A stretch of 64,000 nt of DNA from Lasioglossum baleicum (taxonomy: Eukaryota; Arthropoda; Insecta; Hymenoptera; Halictidae): positions 310,001 to 374,000 of the forward strand of contig NW_027469125.1 in NCBI RefSeq assembly GCF_051020765.1, written 5' to 3'. Positions 40,001 through 49,145 of this stretch are shown piece by piece. Both the position numbers and the translations under genes were made by a program. Numbering within the stretch: position 1 is the stretch's first letter; every line of letters begins with the position of its first letter. Under the pieces are notes generated by a model. The model did not search any database. It had not been told where the DNA came from and was given only the letters and a program-made list of their open reading frames with translations.

Positions 40001-42265
40001 GAGGCTGGACGCATTAAATACAACACGAAGGTGTGTTGTTGCGCTGCTCTCGCGTATCACCGCGTGATGCGGAATATACACGGCGCGGGGGGCGTCGATA
40101 CTCGACGGAGGGAGCTTGCGCATATGCCCAAGCTGCAGGTACTCGCGTAAGAAATCATCGTACTCGGCATAGAGTGCGGGTTTCGATTGTAATCGAATTT
40201 CTAACTTCGTGAGCATTCGCTCGGCGATTCGATACGAGTACCCGATTTCGATTGGAGGGTTTCGTTTGAAGGGTAAACGAACGACATAACGACCGGACGA
40301 GTCACGCCTATGCGTATTGCGAAAATGATTTTCACATTGTCGTTCATCGTCCGTGAAATGAGAGCTAGTCGGGATCTCCTCAATCTCCCAGAAACGACGA
40401 AGCTCGAGATCAAGCGAGTCGGACGGGGAGCAGTGATAGGTTGGGACAACTGAACTACTTGAGAGATCGTTCGAGCCGGCGGGTCCAGACAAAAACCATC
40501 CGAATATTGAATTTTGCGCTGTCGGCTCGTACGTCGATCCAGCACGGAGTCCATCTAATAATATGGAACCGTATAGATCCGCTCCTATGATTATGTCAAT
40601 AGGATCGGAACTCGTGGGGTTTTCATCGGCTAGATCGAGATCGCGTGTATTATGCCACGAGACTGTCTGGTGACTTCGGCCAGGGACGTATCGCGTTAGT
40701 GAGGGTAAGATCAACGCGGTGGTTGATAGGGTCGAGCCGGTGCCGCGCTTGGATTTTATATTTATTGTCGCCGCATGTCGTGCATTAATGGCGCGATTTC
40801 CAATGCCGGTAATAGCGATGGAGACGCGGCGCCGGGGTACTCGTAATCGGTGCGCGAGCGATTCCGTCATCAAAGTGGTGGAGGAACCTTGGTCGAGCAG
40901 GGCTCGTACACATTCATCCTGACCGGCGACGGAGGTCACGATGACCCACGCTGTAGCAAGCAAAATTCGAGGAGTGGCGAACGATGTATTAGACGTTACA
41001 AGGGACGCAATCTGGTTACTCGCCGAAGGACGAGAATCAGGCGTTGATTTTACAGTTTGCCCAGCTAAACCGGAGGGTGGTGAGTCAAAATGCAAGAGGG
41101 TGTGATGTCGGCGTCCGCAGTTTTGACACGCGTACTTGCTGGGGCAAGCAGTGACGGTATGTTTTTGACTCAGACAATTCAAACAGCGCCGCTCACCTTT
41201 CACAAACTCAAACCGTTGCGATGTTGTTTTGGATTTAAACAGCGGACACGCGTTTAAGAGATGTTCGGTTTTGCATAGCGAACATACCAAGGGCGCGTCA
41301 CGAGGACGCGACAAACGGTTGGAGGTCGCGACGTGAGTTTGAACGACTCGCTTCGATTGTTTTGGAATCGACTGGAGAGCGCCGAGCGCGCGAATTCGCG
41401 TCGCGATGAATTTATCGAGCTCGGCATATGTCGGATAGTCGGTGGATTCGCCCAACTTTAATTCCCACGCCTTGCGAGATGATCTATCTAATCGCGATAC
41501 TAACAAATACACGATCATATCGTCCCACGTATCGACAGGGCGTTCTAAATTCCGTAAAGCTTGAAGCGTTTTGTGGGCTTTATCTCGAAGGGATCTGAGC
41601 TCGCTCGCGTCCGAAGCGTGCGGAAGAGAATAGAGCGTTTTCAAATGCTCTTGAATTAAATCGCGTTTATTATCGAAACGCTGAACTAATGTATCCCACG
41701 CGATCTTAAAATTGGCGTCCGTAACCGGGAGGTTACAGATTAGGTTTTCCGCTTCGCCTTTCACGCACGAATTAAGATGATGAAGTCGTTTAACGTCGGA
41801 CAACGATTCATCATTAATGATAAGGGACGTGAACTTATCTCGGAAACTTTCCCACTTGGTGGGTTCTCCGGAGAACGTCGGTAGGCCGATGCGGGGAAGA
41901 TCGCTGCGTGACTGGGCTGCGGCAGGCATCGTTGGAGCCGACGAGGTTGGACCGGACTTTTGCAGCTTGTCGATGTGGTCGGCAATGAAATCTGCGGCTA
42001 CGTGGTACTCATCCTCGCAGAGGCTGAACTGCTCGTCTTTGAAATAGGCGACCTTCTCGGCTCCTTCGAGTCGTCGAAAGGCTTGGAGGCGCCGATCAAT
42101 TTCCCGACATTGGGCATAGGCATCCTTCAGGAACTCCAAGCGTTGTTGTAGTTTGGCCACGGTGAAGTTGTTTTGTCCCATCTTCTTCACATTGGGAAGG
42201 ACACGAACGAGAGATCTCATGGCGGCTTCCTGTTCCAACATCACGTCTTCAAATTTGGCGGCCAT
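37031..42265 (-). CDS. BEL/Pao Gag-Pol polyprotein
   Basis: 1,744 residues from an ATG at 42265. N-terminal Gag with LPTFSGEPTKWESF; three zinc knuckle-like groups (CSLCKTEHLLNAC, CLNCLSQKHTVTAC, CQNCGRRHHTLLH); protease with ALLDQGSS; RT with YVDDCVFG (about 39655); RNase H; an HxxxH/CVRC zinc region (KCVRCAREK); integrase with DYAGPI and YSDNGTTFTGAD (about 37790). All catalytic motifs I can check are present and the length is typical for the family. As in BEL/Pao elements there is no frameshift between Gag and Pol. No envelope ORF follows. The domain plan matches the left element at 1-5230, with extensive divergence. Confidence 0.95.
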   Translation of the reverse strand: MAAKFEDVMLEQEAAMRSLVRVLPNVKKMGQNNFTVAKLQQRLEFLKDAYAQCREIDRRLQAFRRLEGAEKVAYFKDEQFSLCEDEYHVAADFIADHIDKLQKSGPTSSAPTMPAAAQSRSDLPRIGLPTFSGEPTKWESFRDKFTSLIINDESLSDVKRLHHLNSCVKGEAENLICNLPVTDANFKIAWDTLVQRFDNKRDLIQEHLKTLYSLPHASDASELRSLRDKAHKTLQALRNLERPVDTWDDMIVYLLVSRLDRSSRKAWELKLGESTDYPTYAELDKFIATRIRALGALQSIPKQSKRVVQTHVATSNRLSRPRDAPLVCSLCKTEHLLNACPLFKSKTTSQRFEFVKGERRCLNCLSQKHTVTACPSKYACQNCGRRHHTLLHFDSPPSGLAGQTVKSTPDSRPSASNQIASLVTSNTSFATPRILLATAWVIVTSVAGQDECVRALLDQGSSTTLMTESLAHRLRVPRRRVSIAITGIGNRAINARHAATINIKSKRGTGSTLSTTALILPSLTRYVPGRSHQTVSWHNTRDLDLADENPTSSDPIDIIIGADLYGSILLDGLRAGSTYEPTAQNSIFGWFLSGPAGSNDLSSSSVVPTYHCSPSDSLDLELRRFWEIEEIPTSSHFTDDERQCENHFRNTHRRDSSGRYVVRLPFKRNPPIEIGYSYRIAERMLTKLEIRLQSKPALYAEYDDFLREYLQLGHMRKLPPSSIDAPRAVYIPHHAVIRESSATTHLRVVFNASSLTSNGTSLNDHLLIGPKLQTDLPTIILRCRQYRYVLTSDITKMYRQILVDPQDVDYQRILWRSSPLEPMGHYQLLTVTYGTSPAPFLALRVLQQLIEDEGRQFPLATRILQHHLYVDDCVFGAFDEATLIETRNQLIALLSRAQFRLHKWTSNAPHLLMDISPHDCGIVQEKVLHCDDTVKVLGVAWNPEIDAFRFKVTLPPDPACTKRTVLSTIARIFDPLGWVTPTTVYAKILMQQMWLQKCSWDSPLPPVLLERWEKYRLELPMLNSLSISRWTHQTVNFGSCELHGFADASTLAYAATVYLRLINPSGHVIVSLLAAKSKVAPVKPLTVPRLELSAALLLTHLVVFVRKSLHELPDNIPCYCWTDSTITLCWLRQPASKWKTFVANRVAQIETTLPDATWRHVPTDENPADCASRGLLPSQLLPHNLWWTGPSWLHQANDQWPPNFPVSPADALTEERPTIQVNICHARTPWELRDRFSSWPKLLKVSAYICRFVARTRKQPGVTSNFVRQALDASEIQSAKIFWLREMQRDLFPEEMHALRNQRPLNKTSSILSLNPYLDEDNLIRVGGRLKNAKLSEQEKHPIILKSHPTLTLIIVHAHLRALHAGSQLTMCVLRHEYWILRARPTVRNILHKCVRCAREKAASQNVLMGELPDFRVTRSARAFLHCGLDYAGPIQTRTSPGRGRQSRKSYIALFVCMVVKAIHLELVSDYSSDAFLAAYNRFCSRRGIPNDIYSDNGTTFTGADSELTTAFRAATRDPTTLNRLALDRVTWHFTPPSAPHFGGLWEAGVRSVKYHIKRVVGAHTLTFEELTTVLCQVEACLNSRPLAAVSESFDDYCALTPGHFLIGSALTAVPTPSLLDIKESRLSRWQLLQQMMESFWQRWSQDYMQGLQQRVKWKTQKPNIVVGQLVLLRHANLPPCKWELGRVVACHPGDDGIVRVVTVKTAQSEYKRPIVKLCILPMDLPSEQPCPLRDDAQPIDSSS

Positions 42266-42315
42266 CTTCTCTTCGTCAAAACGTTCCCACGTTACTTATT
42301 CACGATTTTCACTGT

Positions 42316-42336
42316 ATCCGGCTCGAAGGACCAAAA
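42316..42336 (-). other. Primer-binding site of the BEL element
   Basis: The coding strand reads TTTTGGTCCTTCGAGCCGGAT directly after the 5' LTR. The same word occurs in the left BEL copy (about 5391-5413), showing both use the same tRNA primer. Confidence 0.8.
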
Positions 42337-42902
42337 TGTTCAGGAACCCGGGACTATTTGAGGTTGGGGAGTGGACTGTATGGATAGGTGTTTTGTCGGA
42401 TCGGGTTTGAACACTGAAGGGAGTTCGGAAAGGGAAATCGTATGAAAAGTGTGAGCGAAGTGATCTGGGAAAGAGGCCAATCAGACACAACCGTATGTAG
42501 CTCCGGTAAAACTTTCGTTTATTGCAACAATCGCGAAACGAAACTGGATGCAATCACGACGTAGTGGCACGATCGACGGTAAACGAAACAATGTAGGATG
42601 ACCGGCAACGTAATGATTGCGGACAAAGAATAATGGGCGCGATTGCGTAACGTCTGGATCAGTTGAGCGTTCGAAAGATTCTCCGCGACCAGGTAAACCG
42701 CATGATTAACGGTGGTTCTCGGTAATCACGTGATCATGCTTCACGAGCGCGATACCGGGAATCGCCAAAAACACGGACGTCGCGTACCGCGGGTTGGCAG
42801 GAGCGCAAATCCTGGGTACGGGTAACGCGGGGGGCTATCGAGGACGGTATCGCTCGACTTCTACATCTTAAAACTAACTTATTCTAAGCTGAATCCTAAA
42901 CA
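42337..42902 (-). repeat. 5' LTR of the BEL element
   Basis: 566 bp. On the coding strand it starts TGTTTAGGATTCAGC and ends CCTGAACA, next to the primer-binding site. The start is fixed by the CCTTC duplication in the hAT reading frame. Confidence 0.88.
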
Positions 42903-43178
42903 GAAGGTATTTTACAATTTTTAATTTGCTAAACGAACGTTCGCAGGAAGCTGTTGTTACAGGCATTATTATGAAAATTCTTAATGCTATGTCTAGATTT
43001 GGATACGCGTTTTGTAATGAGAGTTCGTAATTTTTTTGCAAGATTTGAAAAGCGTCCATATACTCTAAATTTTCAAAAATTTCCATGGTTTGATATTTGA
43101 AACTCTCAATTCCACATACAAATTCTGGAGCATCTAAGTCGCTATTATATTTCAATGCTAGGTCTGTTGCACATCGTT
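42903..43178 (-). pseudogene. hAT transposase dimerisation region (fragment 2)
   Basis: The minus strand reads CATDLALKYNSDLDAPEF, then SFKYQTMEIF, and TTASCERSFSKLKIVKY, the hallmark hAT C-terminal dimerisation motif. The fragment is bounded on the left by the BEL element and on the right by the TGTAACG-family insertion; removing each restores the same reading frame. Confidence 0.88.
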
Positions 43179-43305
43179 TGTAACGAGTCTGGTTTGTCGG
43201 TGGCCGGTTTCCTCGCGTTCGTGCTCCTCTAGGAGCACCTATGGTCATGCTCCTATAGGAGAGTAAACGGCGCGAGAAACGGGATCGGTACGGGATTAAA
43301 TAATT

Positions 43306-44274
43306 TGTAACGTTCCCGTACAGTTAGCACGGTGAACGTTCCTTTACACCGACAGCACCATAGCGCTGTCTCTCTCGCTCCACCAGCCGAGCGCACCCTT
43401 CTTTCTCACACCGGCAGTACCATAGCGCTGTCCCTGTCACTCACCAAGTGCACCCCTCAAATCACACCCGCATTAATACGCTACCTGCACCTAGGTGGCC
43501 TTTTTTCTTTCTGTTTTCTCGCAGGCAAAAGAGAGCAGCATTAGAATCACCCGCTGCAGAACTACCTTCTCGAAAGTGAAAATATGCAGGGTAGAACATA
43601 AAGACCACCCGCTGGGACTGGTCAAAGTGGGAATAAAGTGGGAATAAAGCTGGAATAAAGCTGGAATAAAGCTGGAATAAAGCCGGAATAAAGCCTTCTG
43701 CTTTAAGGTCGTTCCTCCAAGTGCTGGTACAAAAACAGATCCGCGCACAACGAATCCCAGGATTTCGAGTGCTGGTACACATACAGATCCGCGCACGAAA
43801 GAAGGGCGACCTGACGTACTTCCATTAAAAGGACGTATTCCCAATTATTAAGGGATGACAATTCCCCTTGACTGTGTCACCCCACATTCTACTACGCGAA
43901 GCGACGAGGAAGCGACGATGAAGGAGGCACAAATCGTCCAGGAGTACGGCCAAGGAACACTGCCAGGGTTGTATCAGACATTAGGACCCTCCCAATCAGC
44001 GACCCTCGTTTTAAACATTACGCGAACATATTGTTCCCCTATCCTCCGACGCGAACAGTATAACTAACTATGTACTCTTCTAATTTCTCTTGTAAAGAAA
44101 AACTTTTAATAAATTAATGTCTAAACTGTGGAAGAACTAAATTCTTGCATCTCTGTTGCTTTTTGGACCCCTCCACCGACGAAATAACGTCTCCCGCCTG
44201 AAACAGACAGCCGCTCGTGTGTTTCACATCCTCCCTGCGCCTACTTTCCGAAAGGAAAGCATCGCGACGTAACA
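43306..44274. repeat. Nested solo LTR, TSD AATT
   Basis: 969 bp from TGTAACGTTCCCG to GCGACGTAACA, flanked by AATT (43302-43305 and 44275-44278). It contains two ~70-bp copies of ACCATAGCGCTGTC context (43350-43440), 11-bp tandem CTGGAATAAAG copies (43628-43690) and a ~50-bp duplication (GTGCTGGTACA, 43718-43800). AATAAA signals near 44108 suit an LTR R region. No gene. Confidence 0.75.
43628..43690 (+). repeat. 11-bp tandem repeat CTGGAATAAAG
   Basis: About six head-to-tail copies of CTGGAATAAAG with slight variation, inside the nested solo LTR. Each copy carries AATAAA. Confidence 0.85.
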
Positions 44275-44960
44275 AATTTAACCAGTAAAGTGTACGGAAA
44301 TAGAATTGTGCTCGCTGCCTTTACGCTACGTTGTACACGGTGCTTCCGGAGACGGTGCGCGGTTTCCGTGATACGGTGCTCGTGATATAAAACGTTCGAC
44401 CGCGGTAATGCTACCTGTGGACGATGTAAGGCGGACTCGGAAAGGACAGGAGCAGAGTTAGATCACGGCTATCGCCGTAACCTCCCTACCTAGGCCGGGT
44501 TTTCGTGGATCCTCGATGCCGGTGACACACCGATCATCAAAGTCCCTCCGGACAGTTGTTTGGAGAGTCCGATCAAGGTAACGCACCTTGTTTCGCTCGA
44601 CCGGCGTCGTGGACGACGCGTCTCACGAGGCTGCAGGGTGACGCGAGAGCGTTTTGGATTCTCAAAGTAGCAGCAGCGTCTTGGTGTCGACTAAAGCTAA
44701 AATTTGAAATTCATACCCGCGTGTGTTCAAATTAATCCTAATTGATTAATTAATCATAGTACATCATATACATAGTTAAAGTGATAGTTAAAAGTGAAAA
44801 AAACATCTAGAAAGGATACGGATAGTGGGAAACTTCACAGAAAGAAGGCACCCCGAGAGGAGAAATCCGAAGGGGTTGACCCGGGTACAACGGAAAAAGT
44901 GAAGGAGGGAGTAGTCTTACAAGGGAGAAGGCAAAATTTGAGATTTTTCAACGAGTTTCG

Positions 44961-45456
44961 CACGGAAAGTCCGTGGAATTCTAATAGAATAATAATAATA
45001 AAAATGGATCAATTTTAGAAAAAGGGGGATTCCTCAAAAAAGGAGTAAAAAGCGAGGTAGGGGGTTACGAGGCCTATCCAAAACCAGTTTTAATTCGAAA
45101 ATCGGACAGAAATTAAAGCAGTAATAACGATTATTAGAAATTCGTTAGAGTAAGAGAGAAGTCGGCAGAAAGAGAAAACACTGCACGTCAGCCTTAAGGG
45201 AGCGCGTCAGTCAGTAGGAGCGAGCGAGAGCCACGAGGTGCGTAGAGACCTCTCTCTCGCGCCCGTGAGGAAAGACAGAATACAGTGTTCCCGACTTAGT
45301 ACGAAATAGAGTAAAGGAAAAATAAAAAATCGAGATTTACTACACGAACTTCCGAAGCAGGTCTCGTACGGAAAGTCCGTGGAATTCTGTATAGGCAACT
45401 ACGGGCTATTCTGTCCGCGGACTTTTTTGTCGAGCTTCGCACGGAAGGTCCGTGGA
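44961..45456 (+). repeat. Three dispersed copies of a CACGGA-AAG-TCCGTG stem
   Basis: Copies at 44961-44975, 45367-45382 and 45440-45455, each followed by GAA. The stem CACGGA/TCCGTG is perfect or nearly so with a 3-base loop; the middle copy has TACGGA. Flanking sequences differ, apart from GAATTCT after the first two and TTCG before. Confidence 0.7.
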
Positions 45457-45804
45457 AAAATTTAAATTTAAATAAATTTAGAAAAACGGAGAGCCCCTTA
45501 GGAGGGTTGTCCCCCCGGGGGTGCATTATACTAATGCGAGAGAGTGCTGTAGAATAGGAATTGCAATTAGGTTAATAAATAGATAAATAACGAGGTAGGA
45601 AAATAATAGAGTTTAATCAGTAAGTAAGATACACAATATTGGCGGACATATAGCAGATTTTACACAAAACTTAGAATTACAATAGATTAAGCGATCAGAC
45701 ATACAATACTTGTAAAGATTAACGAACAATTAAAGGGAAAATGTGATTCAAGGCTGCAGGGTGACGCACCGTGCTTTGCGACTTTCTAGGCGGTTCTTAG
45801 GCGA

Positions 45805-46110
45805 CGTTGAAGGGTGACGCACCACTTCTAGTTCAGCCGATTTCGTGGGCGACGCGCCTCACGAAATTTACCGGTGACGCACCGGGTGGTTTCGAGGTGG
45901 AACACGGCTCTCACCAGCGGAGGTACAGGATACTGGGACAGGAGGTTCTCCAACGAATTCAAAGGGTGACTCACCGCTTCTTGTTCGCCGGCTCTCGGAG
46001 ACGACGCGCCTCGCGAAAGTGACCGGTGACGCACCGGGTGTTTCGAGGTGGAGCACGGCTCTCACCAGCGGAACCAGGATGCCGATAACCAGGAGGTTCG
46101 CACGGCGAAC
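45805..46110 (+). repeat. Two tandem ~155-bp units with GGTGACGCACC
   Basis: Unit one (about 45805-45960) and unit two (45961-46110) share GACGCGCCTC, ACCGGTGACGCACCGGGTG and ACGGCTCTCACCAGCGGA in the same order. Single GGGTGACGCACC words occur just before (45757, 45810). Lies within the TGTAACG-family insertion and is non-coding. Confidence 0.8.
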
Positions 46111-46507
46111 GACTTGGAGTTGACGGCGGGTACTTGGACACGGGTTATAGGTAGTATACTCACAGCACTGGAATATCGCACGTGGTGGTTCCTGGATGAC
46201 TACAGATAGACTCAGGTGATTTTGATCTGTTCGCGACGGCTTTTATAGGGATGGTTTGGTGGTAAGGGATGGTGGTGCGGTGCGGTATTTTGGTGGTGAC
46301 GTATACCTTCTTATGATCGTTTTGGAAATTTGATTTTGGATTCCGTTGGAATACGGGTCTAGGTGCGGAGTACATGCGGTACAGGCGGTGTTGTTGTGTT
46401 GACAGGAGGCCGGCGGTACGTTACTCGATTCGCGTCGTCGTGTATAACCGGTGGAGGTTTGACAGGAGTTTGTTCGTAACAGGCCTACGTTATGTAGGTC
46501 TGTTACA

Positions 46508-47025
46508 CGTTCAAAATGTGCGGCATGATTTTTAAGGCGCGTATCCATTTAAAAAACTGAAGTCGTTTGCGACCTCTTGCAAAGCAGTAAATCTATTATT
46601 AAGTTGTATCAGTATTATATCTAAAACTTCACACATTTCTTTTTTTTAGTAATGCACTCTCATTCATGGCAAACGAATCATCAGTCGCTTTCTCACCAGG
46701 CATATTTTTTATTTTGCGCCGTCTCATTTCTGGAAATTAAGTTTCAATATTTGTTGTTTCGGCTAAACTTTTTGCTGAATTGTAAAGCGAATCGAAAAAA
46801 TCATTTCGGTACTGTTGAATTTCATTTGTTAGAGCATTTATCATTTTCGCAACATTTTCGACTGTGGTTTTTCTTTCTTGTAAAAGTAAATTTACTTTAT
46901 TTATCTTTCCTAATATTTTGTATTCCAAAATATTAATAATGCAACAAATTTAAATTTTTTAAATCTTTTTAGCAACATTCGAGCATTTGTTGCAGAGTCT
47001 ATTGTAACTTGTCTTTGTACATCAC
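46508..47025 (-). pseudogene. hAT transposase middle region (fragment 1)
   Basis: The minus strand reads ATNARMLLKRFKKFKFVA and then ILGKINKVNLLLQERKTT, NEIQQYRNDFFDSLYNSAKS, and ILIQLNNRFTALQEVANDF to the left edge. This matches the central part of ZMYM1-like hAT transposases. There is one base-level frameshift near 46930. It joins fragment 2 across the TGTAACG-family insertion. The N-terminal half is missing; a non-LTR fragment adjoins at 47030. Confidence 0.75.
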
Positions 47026-47029
47026 ACTG

Positions 47030-47590
47030 TGATAACTACTTCGGGAGAATTCGCCGGCTCAGTCAGTTGTCGAGGATTGCCTGGCGGAGCTCGAGGTTGG
47101 TCTGGCGGTAGCCGCGGGGCCCTTCAAGGTACCCGACCAACCACATTGGTTCGGGGATCTGGAGGGCTCCGTGGCGATCTGGGCTCGCCAGTCGGCGAGG
47201 TTGCCCTCTTGCTCCGTGGTCGAACGGAGCCGGGGGGCGGTGTTGGTGAAGATTTTTAGTCGCCGGGTGCTACATTTCGCCAAATTGTGGCTCCGCCGAG
47301 TTCGGGGTGTTTTTGGACCGGCTGGGGGTCATGCTAGCCCCCCACTTAACCGGTCCTGTGCTGGTCCTGGGTGACCTCAACGCAGGTCAACGTGTTGGGG
47401 GACCCGTAGGACCACGCCCCGGGGCAGAGCCTTAGAAGATTGGGCGGAGGGGTGGAGCTCCGGTTACTAAACTGGGCTCCGTGCCGATGTGCGTCAGGTG
47501 GAATGGATGGTCGGTCGTGAACGTCTCGTTCGCGACCGCCTCCGCCTCACGCCGTGTGTCCAACTGGCGGGTCTGGGACCGAGAAACTCT
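47030..47590 (+). pseudogene. Non-LTR retrotransposon endonuclease fragment (R1-like)
   Basis: With frame changes the plus strand gives VPDQPHWFGDLEGSVAIW, then SCSVVERSRG, FGVFLDRLG and VLVLGDLNA, followed by PRTTPRGRALEDWAEG. These are blocks of the APE endonuclease of R1/I-type elements; GDLNA corresponds to the GDFNAH catalytic loop, with the His altered. The reverse transcriptase is absent. Several frameshifts and stops show decay. Confidence 0.7.
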
Positions 47591-47735
47591 GTCCGAACAC
47601 TGCTGTTGTGCAACATAAACACACTTCACACCACCGAAGCACTGATTCATAATTTCATTGAAGCTTATCACAAATTAGAAATGATTGGTACAAAAGTAGG
47701 GTATATAGGCGGGTTCTGAGCCACTTCCCAATTCA

Positions 47736-48110
47736 CGGGAGAGCGGTGCCGCAGAGCGCTATTGCGCAAGCATATATTGCGTCATATTTTTTTCTAAGAA
47801 GAGCGGTATCGCACAAGCATATATTGCGTCATATTTTTACTAAGAAATTAGACCGAGCATATTTTTGCAAAGTCAGCATATTTTTCATGGGACACTGGCA
47901 CGACGTTACTTGGTTCACCTTGGAACGTGATATTTTGCTGAGTCATCATACCCCTTATCTTTAAGTGGTATCATATTTCGAAACTCGGACACGTTTCTAA
48001 GTCAAGGGCATACCTTAGAGCGATATTGGACATATTTTTGCTGAGTCATCATACCCCTTATCTTTAAGGGGTATTATATTTCGAAACACGTTCGAACACG
48101 TTTCTAGCTA
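47736..48110 (+). repeat. Two tandem duplications upstream of a small spliced gene
   Basis: First pair: AAGCATATATTGCGTCATATTTTT at about 47768 and 47815 (~47 bp apart). Second pair: TGAGTCATCATACCCCTTAT at about 47938 and 48041 (~103 bp apart), each containing an AP-1-type TGAGTCA, and CCCCTTATCTTTAAGGGG in the second forms a stem. Nothing coding. Confidence 0.7.
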
Positions 48111-48214
48111 ATCTTATATGTAAAAGAGGAAATGGTAGGGGGCCAACGCGTCCTATAAGAACATTGTATTCCGAGCGTCGCGCTTCAGATCGAGACAATC
48201 AACACGAAAAAAGC

Positions 48215-48737
48215 ATGATGTATTACAACAGTCATCCGCTCGCTGAATGTGATCATTCGAACATCGAGGAGTCACACAAAAAGAGGAGACTAAATAATAT
48301 GTAAGTAGAAAGATGAAAAACTTGTGAAAAAAGAAATTTAGAAAAACGTCTAATTTTTTAAAATCTGTTGCAGGGATTTTGACAACAGCGGTCCCATTTC
48401 ATCGATGATACAACCGTCGTCGAGTAGTTTGCGCAGGATCTTGAGTCGAAGATATTCCATAGCCGGCAATTATTTTAAATATCTCGAAATTGGTGTGCGC
48501 GTTGGCGATGATATTTGTGTGGAACTAACTATGGGGGATAACCGCGGTAACGAGATCGCGTTTTCTCGGGGCGCATGGACAGAGTTGTTGCGCACGAAGG
48601 AGTGTATTTCCAATTTACTTTCTATGCAGAAACAGTGTAGAAAAATGATTGATGATTTAACATTGCAAATAGTTTGTAACGGGTCTTGTTCCCGGTCTCG
48701 ATTGATCTTGATCTGGCTTCCCTCCGTTGCTGGTTAG
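48215..48737 (+). CDS. Small two-exon gene of unknown function (3' part probably replaced)
   Basis: Exon 1 starts at ATG 48215 (MMYYNSHPLAECDH...) and ends in AATAAT-AT at 48300. A 73-bp intron runs from GTAAGTAG (48301) to TGTTGCAG (48373). Exon 2 continues in frame (DFDNSGPISSM, then NYFKYLEIGVRVGDDICVE and MGDNRGNEIAF) to about 48665. After VCNG the sequence turns into a non-LTR tail, so the original end is lost and the stop at 48737 is fortuitous. A TATA-like CCTATAAGA lies at about 48148, and tandem repeats lie upstream. I do not recognise the family; it may belong to a transposon. Confidence 0.5.
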
Positions 48738-49145
48738 CTCGCCGCGCCAGGATTCGTATACAGCGGAGAGAATAGTCGGATCATATAGTCCCGTTTCTCC
48801 CGCACAAGATCTCAGGGAGTGCCGAGTCCCTCACTACCCTTCTAGCTGTCATCTGTAGGAGGGTGTGCGTAAAAGCATTTCCCCACCGCCCTTAAACAAA
48901 AAAAAAAGGACCCAGAACTCTACAGTGTTGTTAAACAGCGGAGGTGACCCGTTGAGTTCTCGCGAGATCCGGGCACCTCCTCAATAGCTTAGGAGGACGT
49001 GTGGTTTTAGTGGGTACTCTGGGGAGGGGATCGGCGAGCTTTGTTAGCTCGGCGACCCCCTCCCCGAGGGAGCCCCACATAACCCCGGCTCCCCCCAGGG
49101 GAGCCGGGGTATGCGTAAGGCATTTCCACACGATAAAAGAAAAAA
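48666..49145 (+). mobile_element. Two 5'-truncated non-LTR 3' ends in tandem
   Basis: The first (48666-48907) ends GTGTGCGTAAAAGCATTTCC, then TTAAAC plus a run of A. The second (48908-49145) ends GTATGCGTAAGGCATTTCC, then GATAAAAGAAAAAA. The matching TGCGTAA-GCATTTCC words show related 3' untranslated regions. The second has a strong GC-rich stem near 49080-49110. Confidence 0.55.

Larger units (their letters stand above)
36292..42902 (-). mobile_element. BEL/Pao retrotransposon, apparently intact, TSD GAAGG
   Basis: GAAGG flanks both ends (36287-36291 and 42903-42907). The LTRs are 36292-36849 and 42337-42902 and look identical over 558 bp; the right one has eight more bases (CCTAAACA) at its outer end. 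A single polyprotein of 1,744 codons lies between them. It has landed in a hAT transposase gene on the same strand. Near-identical LTRs and an open frame indicate a recent, possibly active copy. Confidence 0.92.
43179..46507. repeat. TGTAACG-family LTR insertion, TSD CGTT, with a nested LTR
   Basis: It starts TGTAACGAGTCTGG at 43179 and ends GTCTGTTACA at 46507. CGTT flanks it (43175-43178 and 46508-46511), and the hAT frame is continuous across it. Subtracting the nested solo LTR (43306-44274) leaves about 2.36 kb. The right-hand 300 bp resemble the solo LTR at 7226-8392, including the end stem-loop (46479-46503). 44280-45740 has no convincing protein; a small basic frame at 44794-45018 lacks homology I recognise. 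It is either a long solo LTR or an LTR plus decayed leader. Confidence 0.75.

Noticed and set aside
43628..43690. A CRISPR-like array
   Set aside because: The 11-bp direct repeat has no spacers, and the context is an insect LTR.
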